From: Oasisia sp. SBJ-2009
Lineage: Eukaryota > Annelida > Polychaeta > Sabellida > Siboglinidae
Direction: 5' to 3'
Assembly: GCA_964017155.1 (NCBI GenBank)
Contig: OZ024861.1
Coordinates: 28,061,145 to 28,125,144, forward strand
Length of the DNA stretch: 64,000 nucleotides
The translations under genes and the position numbers were made by a program. The notes beneath the pieces are model-generated. The model was not told the origin of the DNA, ran no database searches, and saw nothing but the letters and a program-made list of their open reading frames with translations. Numbering within the stretch: the first letter of the stretch is position 1; each line of letters opens with the position of its first letter. Below, one piece after another: positions 43,329-55,130 of this stretch.

Positions 43329-44468
43329 TCATGACAACAAACATAGGGTCAGACAGAGAGCAGCGACGACACGTGTCCAGGGGATGTCCGGTCTGTGTCC
43401 GCCGCTCTCGCTGCAACTGCGCCGCCGGTCGAGGAACCGGACGAGTGTGGCCGGGAAGTCGGTGAACAGTCCGTCGATGCGCAGGACGTCGATGAAGTAG
43501 CTCAACTCGACGTAGGGATCCTGCTGGAAGTTCCACGGCAACGTCTCGTCGTTGCGGAACGTGAAGACGTGAACGGCGAGACCGGCGGTGTGCACTCTCG
43601 CCACGACGCCCGTCTCGTTCACGACGCGACCGTCGGCGTCTGTTGTCGTCAGCAGATCTTTCCAGATGCCGATGCCGTGTACCAGCCGTGCCCAGTCCCG
43701 CAGTTCACGCGACGTCGGCTCGCCCAGTTTGACCAGTTTGATGAGGCGGACACGAGTGAGGCGAGAAACTCGACGGAGACTGGATATCCAGAACGACTGC
43801 AGCAGACAGGCGTCGTGGGGCTGTGTGTAGCCGTGCCGGGTGAGAGAGGCCGCGACCAGCTCCTCTAGAGTCGTGTTGGCGGCCCGCATCACGTCCTGGC
43901 CGTTCACCAAGTGCGGGTCCTTCAGTTCTGGGTAAATGCCGACGGTTCTGTTGGCCGACTTGGCGAGCGACACGAATTCGTCGAACGTGGGGATCTTGAA
44001 GCGGCCGTTGTACGCGGGGTCGCGGTAGGACCGGCGCTGGTGGAGTCTCAACCGCCGGAGCTCCTGCAGCGTGAAGTCGAAGCTGAAGTGGTCGGTGACG
44101 TTGATATCGTGCAGCGGGACGTAGTGCGTCGGTTTCGGTCGGTCGACGAACACCCGCTCCGAGTCGGTGACCGAGCCGAGCCAGCTCTCGTGCAGACAGA
44201 CCAACTGCAGGTCTTTCGTGACGCAGATGTCGCACTCGATGTAGTCGGCGCCCTGCTCGATGGCGAGGCGGTAGGCGGGCAGCGAGTGCTCCGGCAACAG
44301 GCCGCTGCTGCCGCGGTGACCGATCACCAGCGGCCGCCGCTTGTCGCCGGCCGGCACTCCCGGCCGAATGGCCTCGGCAGTCACCACCGACATAAACACA
44401 CACAATACAAGCAGGAAACCTCTTCCCGTATGTCGCCAACCACGCTCCCTGTCCACCCGTCGAACCAT
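43329..44468 (-). CDS. Secreted GlpQ-type glycerophosphodiester phosphodiesterase, copy A (intronless)
   Basis: Intact single-exon ORF of 379 codons. The family hydrolyses glycerophosphodiesters to glycerol-3-phosphate and an alcohol. Seen: a signal-peptide-like stretch (residues 18-32, FLLVLCVFMSVVTAE), then VIGHRGSSGLLPEHS with catalytic-type His51-Arg-Gly, the E78-C-D80 metal-binding pair in YIECDI, H93 in CLHE, E181 and K183 in IYPELK, and a late TDFP motif. The HRG..LPEHSLPAY and IYPE(L/I)K arrangement resembles bacterial GlpQ and related secreted GDPDs more than the membrane GDE/GDPD proteins of animals. The C-terminus (PDIPWTRVVAALCLTLCLLS) is hydrophobic and follows a Ser/Gly-rich stretch, so a GPI signal or membrane anchor is possible. 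Several N-x-S/T sites fit secretion. The ATG at 44468 was chosen because copy B has the same start and context. GC-rich with strong C/G third positions, unlike the flanks. Confidence 0.9.
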   Translation of the reverse strand: MVRRVDRERGWRHTGRGFLLVLCVFMSVVTAEAIRPGVPAGDKRRPLVIGHRGSSGLLPEHSLPAYRLAIEQGADYIECDICVTKDLQLVCLHESWLGSVTDSERVFVDRPKPTHYVPLHDINVTDHFSFDFTLQELRRLRLHQRRSYRDPAYNGRFKIPTFDEFVSLAKSANRTVGIYPELKDPHLVNGQDVMRAANTTLEELVAASLTRHGYTQPHDACLLQSFWISSLRRVSRLTRVRLIKLVKLGEPTSRELRDWARLVHGIGIWKDLLTTTDADGRVVNETGVVARVHTAGLAVHVFTFRNDETLPWNFQQDPYVELSYFIDVLRIDGLFTDFPATLVRFLDRRRSCSESGGHRPDIPWTRVVAALCLTLCLLS

Positions 44469-46431
44469 GTCGACAGACCGCCCTCACAGCCGACTGTCGT
44501 ATTCACGTATGTTAGGATCAACAGTGTAGAACATACGTCGATACAACCAACGGTCAAAGGTGATTTACCAGTCGGCCTTATCAGTGATCAGACAGTAAAC
44601 AATGGCGACTACGTATTAGAGAGATGGCTGAGATAGACACCTTAGGCACGATGTAGTCTACCCCTAATATCGTGCTAAAATCTATACATTTGAGGAGTTA
44701 GGAGCGTAATAAATGTACAATTTGAAGACGCAAGTGTGTGTGTGTGTGTGTTTGAGTGCGCGCGCGTATGTGTGTGCGTATGCATGCGCGCGTGTGATGA
44801 TACTTAATAATCTACAACACATGTTGTTTCTCGTGATTTCACAGAGGATAAATACTGTTTACACTGAATATTAGTGACATGTTTTGAGGGATTTTCTTCT
44901 ATGCATCTAAACCCCTATACTACCTTGTTATTTTTGTTGTCCCAATGGCTTATCGTTCCGTCCACTCTAAACAAGGTTTGTTCAACTAATACACACGACT
45001 TAGCACATATTCTCTCTTGGTTCAAGTGAGGCATCGGGTTTTGAAAGTTCAATGTTATGCAAACAAACAAGAAACAAACTGTCTAAACGGGATGACTTCG
45101 GAAACCGCCCATCTGCGTCTAGGTTAATTTTTTTATGATATGAGTTTGCGTGTGTGAGAGATATAAAAGTGGTTTTCCTCCAACCGATTTTAAAATGTTA
45201 TATTCAGTTTTGTTTGCAGATGATGGCAACAGTACAATTTCCGGAAGCTGCAAAGATAGCTGCAAATTAATTACCTTCTATATTTTAAAATTATTAAGAA
45301 AGACAATTTTATTATAAAAAAGCTACCCCAGAGCACTTGCCGATATATTCGTGATGGGTAATCGTGATTGCTGCGGCAAAAAATAACACACACACGCACA
45401 CCACACACACACACACACGTCAAAATGATACTTTTGTTTTGGCAATTTGGGAGCAAGAAACGTTGGGAAAATAGGACATAAAATGGTGGCTTTTGGGGGC
45501 ATTTTAAACTTAAAATTGGGAATTATTGCAGTTTTTATTATTTGCTACTGCTTTTTTGCAGGTAAAAATGTATTTACAGCAAATTTAGACCCCCAAAATA
45601 CATCATCTTGTCAGAACTCATTTGCCTAATTGAAATGCCATAAATATTGTTTAATAAATGTTCTAAGGAGCCAATGCAAGAGACCACAGGCACAGAACAT
45701 TTCGAATAATGAGACAAAACATTAAATAAATAGCCCGTGGGCGTGGCATTATGAATGTTTTCATACCCAAACAAATCAGACAACATTTAAATACACTGTT
45801 TTTTCTTGTTTACAAGGTAATTTCAACAGACTCATAACAACTTGATTTGTCAGTAGCCACACTGAATAGATCTATACGACACAATATGACATCATTATGA
45901 ACGTTCATGCAGTTGCCACTGCCACTGGTCTGATCAACGTTGTGAAATCCGGATCAGTCGTCCACGCTGCTTGATAATGTGCCGCATATTTCTGCGTTGT
46001 TATCTTATTTTGTGCATCACGATCATCTGAACCAGCCTTTCGCTTGGATCTTCCCATTTTCGATCATCTGATCATTCAATATCGAAGCGAAACTACACAG
46101 TCACAGATAGACGCTAGAGTAGACTCGCGGGTTTTGTTCAAATGTACCGTTTGGATTTGTGTAACGTCAATTGTGATTGGATGTACGCAAACTTCCGCCG
46201 ATAATTCGACGAATCACAAATCAGGTGACATTGATGAGAGGAGAAAGAGAGCACCGGTTGCATATTTTCGTGTTTAAACCGTGTAAACCGTGTAACTTTT
46301 TTATTTTATGACATTCCGTGAGGTTCTAGGAACGTCCCGGGAGTCGGGAGTTCAAGAAGCATAAGATGTAAAATCCGTGAGACTCCCGGGAATTCCGGGG
46401 GGGTGGCAACATTATAAATGCACAGCCCGTG

Positions 46432-46476
46432 CCCTAACCGTAACCCTAACCCCAACCATAAAACCCTAACCCTAAG
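46432..46476. repeat. Interstitial telomere-like CCCTAA repeats
   Basis: Degenerate units ccctaac, cgtaac, ccctaac, cccaac, then ccctaaccctaa occur over about 45 bases. This is the CCCTAA orientation (complement of TTAGGG), inside unique sequence. Confidence 0.75.
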
Positions 46477-47579
46477 CATTATGTCATATTGTCGCCCATC
46501 TCTTATTGGTTGATATATGTATACTGTGTACCAAGTATCCTAGGAAAAAAATATTCGCAGCCCGCGCGCATAAAGAACACTATTACGTCTTACGCCCGAG
46601 TTGCGTATCAGCGCCGTCTAGTGATCCTATAGGTTACCCAGTTAGCTATATTTTCAACGCTAGAATTCACATTCGCAAGAGTATAGGTGCATGCAGTTAC
46701 ATAAAAACCTAACATTCAGCTGAGCTGTTTGTATTATAACCAGACCGGTTTAAAACTAGGAAGGAAAAGACGGATTCTGGTGGGTAAAACCTCTGAGGTT
46801 TGTGTTGCTTTTACCATTCGCAGTTAATTCTCGCATTTGACAATGAGACGTCGAACGTCACGTTAAATTTATAACGGATAATGTAACTCTTACGCACTAC
46901 GGTGGCCAAAAACAATTCAAAAATCAACAACGCACACCCTCTAAAAAGATGACGTTGGGTGAGAAAACAACTGTGTTAAAATTTCAGAGAAATGCATTGA
47001 GAGGAACAGACGTCTCAACGCACCCAAACTGTATCGCATAGTGAAACATTTAAGAACGTGTCCATTTGACAGGTGTTCAATGGTGAACTTATAAATAACG
47101 TCTATCCTATGAACGTTTTGGTTGATTTTGACTCATCTTGACTGCTCAAATAGCAACTATGAGTAACACCGGTAATTTGCATAAATCCAAGATGGCCACT
47201 GGTCAGACCTTTAAAAAATACTTTAGAACCACTTGTCTTAGAATTATATGTACTACTTCTTTTTAGGGATATTCGGGTATGTAGAATCCATTTTTGGGAT
47301 GTTACATTTTCAATTCAAGGTCAATATTAGATATTGAAGGTCAGGGTGACCACTCGGTGGACAACAGATGGAAACTTCTATGAAATTATATATTTGTTTA
47401 TTCATGTATATAAATAGATAATCTTACAATATGTGACACATTTGCTCATGAGAAAAGAGTATTCCGTCATAGCTTAAATTATTTGAAACCCATAGTCACA
47501 TATGTTACACGTAATGTATATAATTTCGGCGGTTCCATGCTCCAATGACGATTTTTGCCTGTCCCCCCTGTCCTAAATT

Positions 47580-47670
47580 ATTTTGTTTGTTGCGTTTCTG
47601 AACTTGAATATTTGTAAGGATTTAGGCGCTATAAAAGTGTTACCATTATTATTAAATTATTATTAATAAC
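47580..47670 (+). mobile_element. Probable LINE 3' tail fragment
   Basis: The stretch aggcgctataaaagtgtta followed by ccattattattaaattatta resembles the tail of the intronic LINE piece near 18180-18225 (ggcgctttataaatgtt plus ttattattatt). No coding sequence remains. Confidence 0.45.
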
Positions 47671-48579
47671 ATTGGCATTTATAGATCCCTTTGAGGGAAT
47701 TTCTTGAATTAAGTAATTATGTATGAAAGTAATTATAGATATGTTACGAGGAATGAACCTATTAAAATTATTACTGTGACGTAACAAGAAGACAAGTATC
47801 ACCCCTAATAAAAACATTAGCTCAAATAGACCTTTTTAGTGAAATATATGTACATTTGAAATTTCCGGGCAGAACATTTGTAATAAGAGAAACATACACA
47901 CAATACGTATATCACGAAGAGCAAGAACAATAAGCAGAACCTGGCACATGTGTGTCTAGTGACTGTCTACGTTCAATGCAGGAGAGATCTTGACGAAGGA
48001 GACTCGTGACGATGGAGCATTTTGGATACGAGTTCACCACGATCTCATTGATGTGGCCAACTCTGGTATAATCATGATCCGTGTACTTACTGAAGACACA
48101 AATGTGTTTGTCTTACTGGTATGTTGGGTTATCGGGAGGAGATGGAGTGCGAGATGTAGATGGAGCGGTGGGATATGTCAATGCTGGGCCACAGTGTCTG
48201 CAGTAACATGGCATGTATGCCCGCACCAATTGAGACACGACCTCGTATTCATACGCCAAAGCCAAGATCAATGCGCTACTAAACACTTCGTTCACTGAAG
48301 ATTTCCCAGGATAATGAACTGGGGGATATAGGCGCAACGCAGGCAAACACCTTTTTAATCGCACTTTATGGCCAGCCACTGGGGACATCCACGGAGTCTG
48401 TCCGCTTCACACTTGTCATCAATAAGAAGAAAAGTCCCAAAGTCAAAGCCCTGATCTAACATCAACCAACCTGTTCCTCTATATACTGCAGGTCAATCTG
48501 TAGGCCATGCTGTGGAAAGCGAGAGACCGCTATGCCCCTCCTGACGAGTTACCTGATATCACTCAGTTCAGCTAGGAGA

Positions 48580-48648
48580 TCACACACACACGCACACGCA
48601 CACGCACACGCACACGCACACGCACACGCACACGCACACGCACACACA

Positions 48649-48697
<49 letters not shown>

Positions 48698-48706
48698 ACA
48701 GACACA

Positions 48707-48779
<73 letters not shown>

Positions 48780-48819
48780 ACACACACACACACACACACA
48801 CACACGCACGCACGCACGC

Positions 48820-48851
<32 letters not shown>
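48580..48851. repeat. Compound (CACACG)n/(CA)n array
   Basis: Alternating purine-pyrimidine array starting with cacacg units, then long (CA) with scattered CAGA interruptions, then cacgcacg. It creates long false ORFs on both strands. Confidence 0.97.
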
Positions 48852-48855
<4 letters not shown>

Positions 48856-49161
48856 ATAAATATTCAACATATCACCTATAATTCCGAGCCAAAAGGAATT
48901 CCGGTATGCAATCAAAGTTTCTTTTCCTCAAATCTCTTCACATGTCCCTAATGCCGCTATTTATAATCTTAACCTTATATGCCAATATACAAGTGATATG
49001 CATTTATTGTTTTCACAGCAAAGAGCAATTCTCCTAACATTTCGTCTCCAAATTCAACATTAATTTTAATTCTTCAAATGTGTAGACGTCCGTCATGTCT
49101 TAGATGTCTAACTCAGCCACCTTTTTAATACGTAGGACGTTCGCCACAGAGCCTTGTCGAC

Positions 49162-50304
49162 ATGGTTCCACGTGTGGACAGGGAGCGTGGTTGGCCACGT
49201 GTGGGAAGAGTTTCCCTACTTGTGGTGTGTGTGTTTATGTCGGTGGTGACTGGCGAGGCCATTTGGCCGAGTGTACCGCCCGGCTACAAGAGGCGGCCGC
49301 TGGTGATCGGTCACCGCGGCAGCAGCGGCCTGTTGCCGGAGCACTCCCTGGGCGCCTACCGCCTCGCCATCGAGCAGGGCGCCGACTACATCGAGTGCGA
49401 CATCAGCGTCACGAAAGACCTGAAGTTGATCTGTCTGCACGAGAGCTGGCTGGGCGCTGTCACCGACTCGGAGCGGGTGTTCGTCGACCGACCGAAACCG
49501 ACGCTCTACGTCCCTTCGTACGACATGAACGTCACCGACCACTTCAGCTTCGACTTCACGCTGCAGGAGCTCCGTCGGTTGAGACTCCGCCAGCGCCTGT
49601 CCAACAACCGCGACCCCGCGTACAACGGCCGTTTCAAGATCCCCACGTTCGACGAGTTCGTGGCGCTCGCCAAGTCTGCCAACAGAACCGTCGGCATCTA
49701 TCCCGAGATTAAGGAACCGGCCCTGGTGAACGGATTGGAGGTGATGTTGGCCGCCAAAACGACTCTAGAGGAGCTGATCACGGCCTCTCTCACCCGGCAC
49801 GGCTACACAGAGCCACGCGACGCCTGTCTGCTGCAGTCGTTCAGTACGTCCAGTCTGCGTCAAGCTTCTCGCCTCACTCGTGTCCGTCTCATCAAACTGG
49901 TCTACGTGGCGGGGCCGACGCCGCGTCAACTGCGGGACTGGGCAGGGCTGGTACACGGCGTCGGCATCAACAAGTATCTGCTGATGACAGAAGACGCCGA
50001 CGGTCGCGTCGTGAACGAGACGGGCGTCGTGGCGAGAGTGCATGCCTACCATATTGTCGTTCACGCCTACACGTTCCGCAACGACGAGACGTTGCCGTGG
50101 AACTTCCAGCATGATCCCTACGTCGAGTTGAGCTACTTCATCGACGTCCTGCGCATCGACGGACTGTTCACCGACTTCCCGGGAACACTCGTCCGGTTCC
50201 TCGACCGGCGGCGCAGTTGCAGCGAGAGCGGCGGCCACAGACCGGACATCCCCTGGACACGTGTTGTCGCTGCTCTCTGTCTTACCTTATGTTTGTTGTC
50301 ATGA
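49162..50304 (+). CDS. Secreted GlpQ-type glycerophosphodiester phosphodiesterase, copy B (intronless)
   Basis: Intact 380-codon single-exon ORF, the inverted paralogue of 43329-44468. The same motifs are present: a hydrophobic signal stretch (VSLLVVCVFMSVVTGE), VIGHRGSSGLLPEHS, YIECDI, ICLHE, IYPEIKEP and TDFP. The last 40 or so residues, from the DRRRSC motif on, are identical to copy A, including the hydrophobic end. The two differ by scattered substitutions and a one-residue indel near residue 147 (QRRS-YRDP against QRLSNNRDP). The start ATG lies in the shared context tgtcgacatgg. An AATAAA at 50409-50414 follows the stop by about 105 bases, and the 3' flank (tgtcgc-gta-ttt-a-ctaaaac) is recognisably related to that of copy A. 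Expected to act outside the cell or at its surface on glycerophosphodiesters. Confidence 0.9.
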   Translation: MVPRVDRERGWPRVGRVSLLVVCVFMSVVTGEAIWPSVPPGYKRRPLVIGHRGSSGLLPEHSLGAYRLAIEQGADYIECDISVTKDLKLICLHESWLGAVTDSERVFVDRPKPTLYVPSYDMNVTDHFSFDFTLQELRRLRLRQRLSNNRDPAYNGRFKIPTFDEFVALAKSANRTVGIYPEIKEPALVNGLEVMLAAKTTLEELITASLTRHGYTEPRDACLLQSFSTSSLRQASRLTRVRLIKLVYVAGPTPRQLRDWAGLVHGVGINKYLLMTEDADGRVVNETGVVARVHAYHIVVHAYTFRNDETLPWNFQHDPYVELSYFIDVLRIDGLFTDFPGTLVRFLDRRRSCSESGGHRPDIPWTRVVAALCLTLCLLS

Positions 50305-50630
50305 CGTATCATCATCGCCTGTCGCGGTACTTTAAGCTAAAACCTTTTTGTTTTGAGGTGAAATTGTTCTGTGGGTGCGTGGTAAAGTCGCGGATGTCTG
50401 TTTTGTCAAATAAACACCCGTCAAGGAAACAATGCAATACTTGAACCACAATGCATTGTTTCCTTGCTATACTAACAGACGCATTTTTAGACGTGATTTG
50501 GCATCTCCTGAAGTTGTTGATATCTGGTCAAAACGACTTTCGCGGCTGCCTTTTTCTTAAAGGTGCGGTGAATTGTAGTAGACCTAGATATTGCTTAACA
50601 CGACCACTTACATGAATATGTTGCAAGAGC
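50305..50630 (+). other. 3' flank of GDPD copy B
   Basis: Probable 3'UTR up to the AATAAA at 50409-50414, then unassigned sequence. No ORF of interest. Confidence 0.5.
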
Positions 50631-50631
50631 T

Positions 50632-51010
<379 letters not shown>

Positions 51011-51243
51011 GTAGTGAAGGGAAGGTGAAAGTGGCAACGTGGCGGAGATTACTGATGTGTCCTTATAGCAAGAGTCCATGAGTAGTTTAGGATAAAAGGA
51101 AGACTGAACTGTCCATCGCGCTACTTGGTCACAGCAAAACCTCCGCCAAAGCATTAAACATTGATTGATGCGTTAATTCAATCCGCTCTATGTGTTGTTG
51201 TCATTCCTGCCCTATAAAAATATAAGGCAACACTTATAATATA

Positions 51244-51245
<2 letters not shown>

Positions 51246-51299
<54 letters not shown>

Positions 51300-51445
51300 G
51301 CGTGTGCGTGTGCGTGTGCGTGTGCGTGTGCGTGTGCGTGTGCGTGCGCGTGCGCGTGTGCGTGCGCGTGTATGTGTGTGTATGCGTGCGTGCGTGCGTG
51401 TGCGCGTATTCGTGTGTGCGTGCGTGCGGGCGTGAGTGTGAGGTG
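51246..51445. repeat. (TG)n to (TGTGCG)n compound microsatellite
   Basis: A pure TG run grades into gtgtgcgtgtgcg and then gcgtgcg units; alternating purine-pyrimidine throughout. Confidence 0.97.
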
Positions 51446-51493
51446 TGTCATGTCACAATACTAATCTAATTCAAATATAACCTTTATCTACAT

Positions 51494-51820
51494 TTATACG
51501 TTATCCTTCAACTGCCCGCACATGTGACGTAATAAGATCAGAACGATGTGCTTCACCTTCGTCAGTCTTTGCTTTGTCAACACTGTAGATAAGATCACTG
51601 GCTTTGGAACGGAATTAATATATGGGTAGGGGCAACTAATCCGAAGCACCTCCTCCGTGCTTCCGAACTGTTCGACGTGACATTCAACATTGTTTCCTCG
51701 CCTTACACTCGGCACTTCTCTAATTTCGGTCATGACATCGGACCGCGCGCGCTGTATGTTTTTGAAGACTTCCGCGATGTTCAAACTTTGGTCCCCCGTC
51801 TCCATTCTGACTCTAAACAA
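51494..51820 (-). CDS. Unrecognised ORF of about 108 codons, doubtful
   Basis: The translation is mixed in composition, not low-complexity (for example TGDQSLNIAEVFKNIQRARS then DVMTEIREVPSVRRGNN). It has no family signature I recognise. The sequence could be an exon of an unknown gene or part of a transposon, as it lies next to the candidate transposon edge at 51927. There is no clear promoter, polyadenylation signal or splice context. Confidence 0.2.
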   Translation of the reverse strand: MFRVRMETGDQSLNIAEVFKNIQRARSDVMTEIREVPSVRRGNNVECHVEQFGSTEEVLRISCPYPYINSVPKPVILSTVLTKQRLTKVKHIVLILLRHMCGQLKDNV

Positions 51821-52298
51821 ATTCGATGTGCACCCAAATGTGCATCCTTTCAGTAAGCATCGGGGGTACTGCTAACTTTAGCCCCACCAATAATGCAGTT
51901 ATAAAAAGTAAAGTAAATATAGTGCTTATATTGGGGAGGGTGACCCATATTGGACCAGTATATATATTGGACCACGGCGATTTCTCAGCTTTACGACAAT
52001 ACAGCAACTTGTGGCGCCGAATAGGGTATTAACGGCAAAGCAAGTTATCGATTGGCTGATTCAAAGTGGCGAAAAGCGCGCGCAAAAAAAAAACGGTGTG
52101 GATTTCTTTATGTTTCTTCCTGTTGTTGTAATTGTATCGCAATTTCAAGCGTGTGCCTCTCTGTATCTATTGATGCTGCTCCATAAATGGGATTTGCTTG
52201 TCGGGTGTTTGAGGGTCTTTTATAATCACAGTTAAGCTCAGAAAGTATCACTCCAAATAACTCAAGAGGACTACATCCGAAAACCGGTAGTGTCGTAT

Positions 52299-55130
52299 TA
52301 ACAAGATTTAACAAGATTTAACAAGATTGCCACCTAGAGAATCAATTCTAGATGGCAGGTGGACAAGGAAGCCCTTTGGCTTATCGAGAGTCCAACCTAT
52401 CTAACTAAATGTACCCAGCCCTTCTTAGGTACACGTCAATTATATTTTTTAACATATTAACACTACTAGCGCCTACACAATCAGCCGATAATCTGTTCCA
52501 TTCATTTACTGTTCTTTGTGAAGAAATTTTTTTTCTAATATCTAGTCTACACTGCTTCTTTGCTAATGTAATTCCATGTCCTCTAGTCCTTCTCTCTTCC
52601 TTAATAGAGAAAAAAAAATTTCTGTCAATATTTTCATACCCATTCAATATTTTAAAACCTTCTATCTGATCTCCTCTCAATCTCCTGGTTTCTAGTGTTG
52701 TTAATCCACATTCTTTTAGACGCATTTCATAACTAATATCCATGAGTTTTTGTATCATTTTGGTTGCTCTTCTTTGTACTCTTTCTAGTATATCAATATC
52801 CTTCTTGCGATATGGCCTCCATGCCTGTGTGCAATATTCTAAGTGAGGCCTAACTATTGTTTTGTAGAGCGGTATTATTAGTTCTTTTTCCTTGTACACT
52901 ATATATCGTCTAATTAATCCAAGAATTTGGTTTCTCTTTGCTGCTGCAAGTGCACACTGTTCTGATACCTTCATATTAGCACTAATAGTTAACCCTAAGT
53001 CCTTTTCCTTTACGGTAGTATTTAGTACAGTATCACCCATTGTATATTGTGCATTTTCATTCCCATGTCCTGTGTGGAGGCACTTACACTTCCCATAATT
53101 AAACAGCATTTGCCACTTCTCAGACCATTCGTTCAACTTATTTAGATCATCTTGTAATTGCAGTCTATCTGCATCACTTTCAATTTTTCTAAACACTTTT
53201 GTATCGTCCGCAAACTTCAACACCTTGCTTGTTATATCATCATCCAAACCATTGATATATATTAAGAACAAAATAGGTCCCAATACTGATCCCTGCGGTA
53301 CTCCACTCAAAACCGATTTCCAGTTTGAAACCTCCCCATCAACTACCACTCTTTGTCTTTTATCAATGAGCCATTTTTCTATCCAGTTAATCATACCATT
53401 GCCTATGCCATGGGCCATTAGTTTAAGTAGTAATCTTTGATGTGGCACTTTGTCAAAGGCTTTTTAAAAATCTAATTATATTATATCTACTCACTCGTCT
53501 ACCCACTTTGTGACATCTTCTAACTGGTCTATTGTTCTCTGACTTGCTTCTTGATCCTTTTTTAAATAATGGTATGATGTTTGCTCCTTTCCATTCTAAT
53601 GGAACTACTTCTTCCTCTATTGACAAATTGAACACTGTTGCAAGTGGTATGCTGATTTGTTCTACAATTTCCAGTAGTAATTTGGGAGGAATCCCATCCA
53701 CTCCAGGTGACTTATTTTCCTTCATATCCCTTATTTTCTTAGCTACCATTTTTGGTGTTACAATTAGTTGTCCTAAATAGTCTGACTCTGTCCCTTCAAA
53801 TTTAGTCTCTGGTACTCGTAATGCACTAGTATCTTCCCTGGTGAACACCGAACTAAAGTATTCATTTAGGTTTTCTGCCATTAAGAATCCCTCTGTTATT
53901 ATGTTTCCATCACTACCTTCTAGAGGTCCTATCTTATCCTGAACTTTCTGTTTATTTCGAACATACGCATAAAAACTCTTGCTGTCATGTTTTATATTAA
54001 AAGCTAATTTTTGTTCATAGCTTCTCTTTGAATTTCTAATTTCAGCTGTAGCTTGATTAAGTGCTTCTTTATAAATGGCATATAGTCTTCTTCACTTCCA
54101 TTATGTCTATATGTCTTCCACATCGTTTGCTTGTATTTGATTTTTCTAATGGCTTCTTTTGATAAGTGTTTCTTTTTTGACCGTTTCCCCTGTTTTTCAA
54201 GGGGACAAATTGTTCGACAATGCCGTCAATTTCCCTCTTTAAGATATTCCAACATTCTGTTGCTGTCTTATTCACCAGTGCGTTATTCCAGTCTATCTTT
54301 GCTAAATGTTTCCTCATGTCCTTATATCTTCCTTTGTGAATTTTTTTCCTGTACCGTATTTTACGATTCTGTTCTCCTTTTACTTTGATGATAAAATATA
54401 TCTGGTTGTGATCACTACACCCCAGTGGCTCACATATCCTGACATTATCAATAAATTCCTTCTGTGAGCTCAAAATTATGTCCAATACGTTCTCACCCCT
54501 GGTTGGTTCTAACACATGTTGAGTAAGGAAACTGTCTTGTACTAAATAAAAAAAAAATTGATCTTCACTCCCAGTACTCTGTAGAGATTTCCACTGTTAA
54601 AATCCCCCATAATTATACAGTCCCGTTTACTGACTTCCTTTATAGCGTTTTGTATTTTCTCATTCTCATCTTTGCTTATGTTTGGACTACGATAAACTAA
54701 CCCAACAGGTAATGTTGAGTTTCCTGTAACTAAGTTACACCACACAGCTTCTTCACATTCTGCTTCTTTTTCTAATTTTATTTCGTAAGCCTGAATGGAT
54801 TCTTTAATATATAAAATAACGCCACCTCCCCTTCTCCCTATTCTATCTTTCCTAAACATGACATATCCTGTCATTCCTAATTCGGCATCTGATATGTCGG
54901 GGGTGGCCCAAGATTCAGTTATACCTATTATGTGAGGGTCATTATCTTCTACCATAATGTTTAGCTCATTTCTTTTGTTTACTATGCTGCTTGCATTTAA
55001 GCACACACATTTATAACCAAATGTTGTAGAGTTTTCCAAACTGTTCTTTGCCGTTTTATCTATGCTGTCCTTATCTGTGCCTCCAGTATTTGGCTTCTCT
55101 GTGAATCCCCCCTGCGAATCTAGTTTAAAT
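52299..55130 (-). mobile_element. CR1/L2-like LINE, 5'-truncated, with endonuclease and reverse transcriptase, inactive
   Basis: On the minus strand, an apurinic endonuclease part at about 55100-54542 (IIGITESWATPD, then GGGVILYIKES, then CIIMGDFN) is followed by its end at 54515-54069 (GCSDHNQIYF). Reverse transcriptase follows at 53881-53453 (NKSPGVDGIPPKLLLE) and 53448-52405 (GVPQGSVLGPILFLIYINGL, then KFADDTKVF), ending [17 protein letters not shown] and YLRRAGYI. Near 53530 the RT jumps from NNRPV directly into a later motif, an internal deletion, with a frameshift and stops around 53450-53520. There is no RNase H and no gag-like ORF1. The 3' end is a short tandem repeat of aatcttgtta (52299-52328), typical of CR1/L2 tails. 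A shorter copy lies in the intron at 23815-24190. Confidence 0.88.

Larger units (their letters stand above)
44488..49090. other. Spacer between the two divergent GDPD genes
   Basis: About 4.7 kb separates the two start codons. It is AT-rich without a convincing gene. It contains TG/CG runs (44733-44800), a (CA) run (45389-45419), an 11-base inverted repeat (46335-46345 with 46381-46391, tcccgggagtc), telomere-like CCCTAA units (46432-46476), a probable LINE tail near 47580-47670 and the long CA/CG array at 48580-48851. Promoters for both GDPD genes should lie in its outer parts, but I see no clear TATA box. Confidence 0.5.

Noticed and set aside
43395..44636. Long ORFs opposite or overlapping GDPD copy A
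   Set aside because: GC-rich coding sequence depletes stops in other frames. These ORFs lack motifs, while the 379-codon frame has the full GDPD signature. The same applies to ORFs overlapping copy B (49104-50238).
48532..48951. His/Thr and Cys/Val repeat proteins
   Set aside because: CA/TG microsatellite translations. The same holds for those at 51212-51469, 59640-60010, 60128-60666 and 62459-62877.
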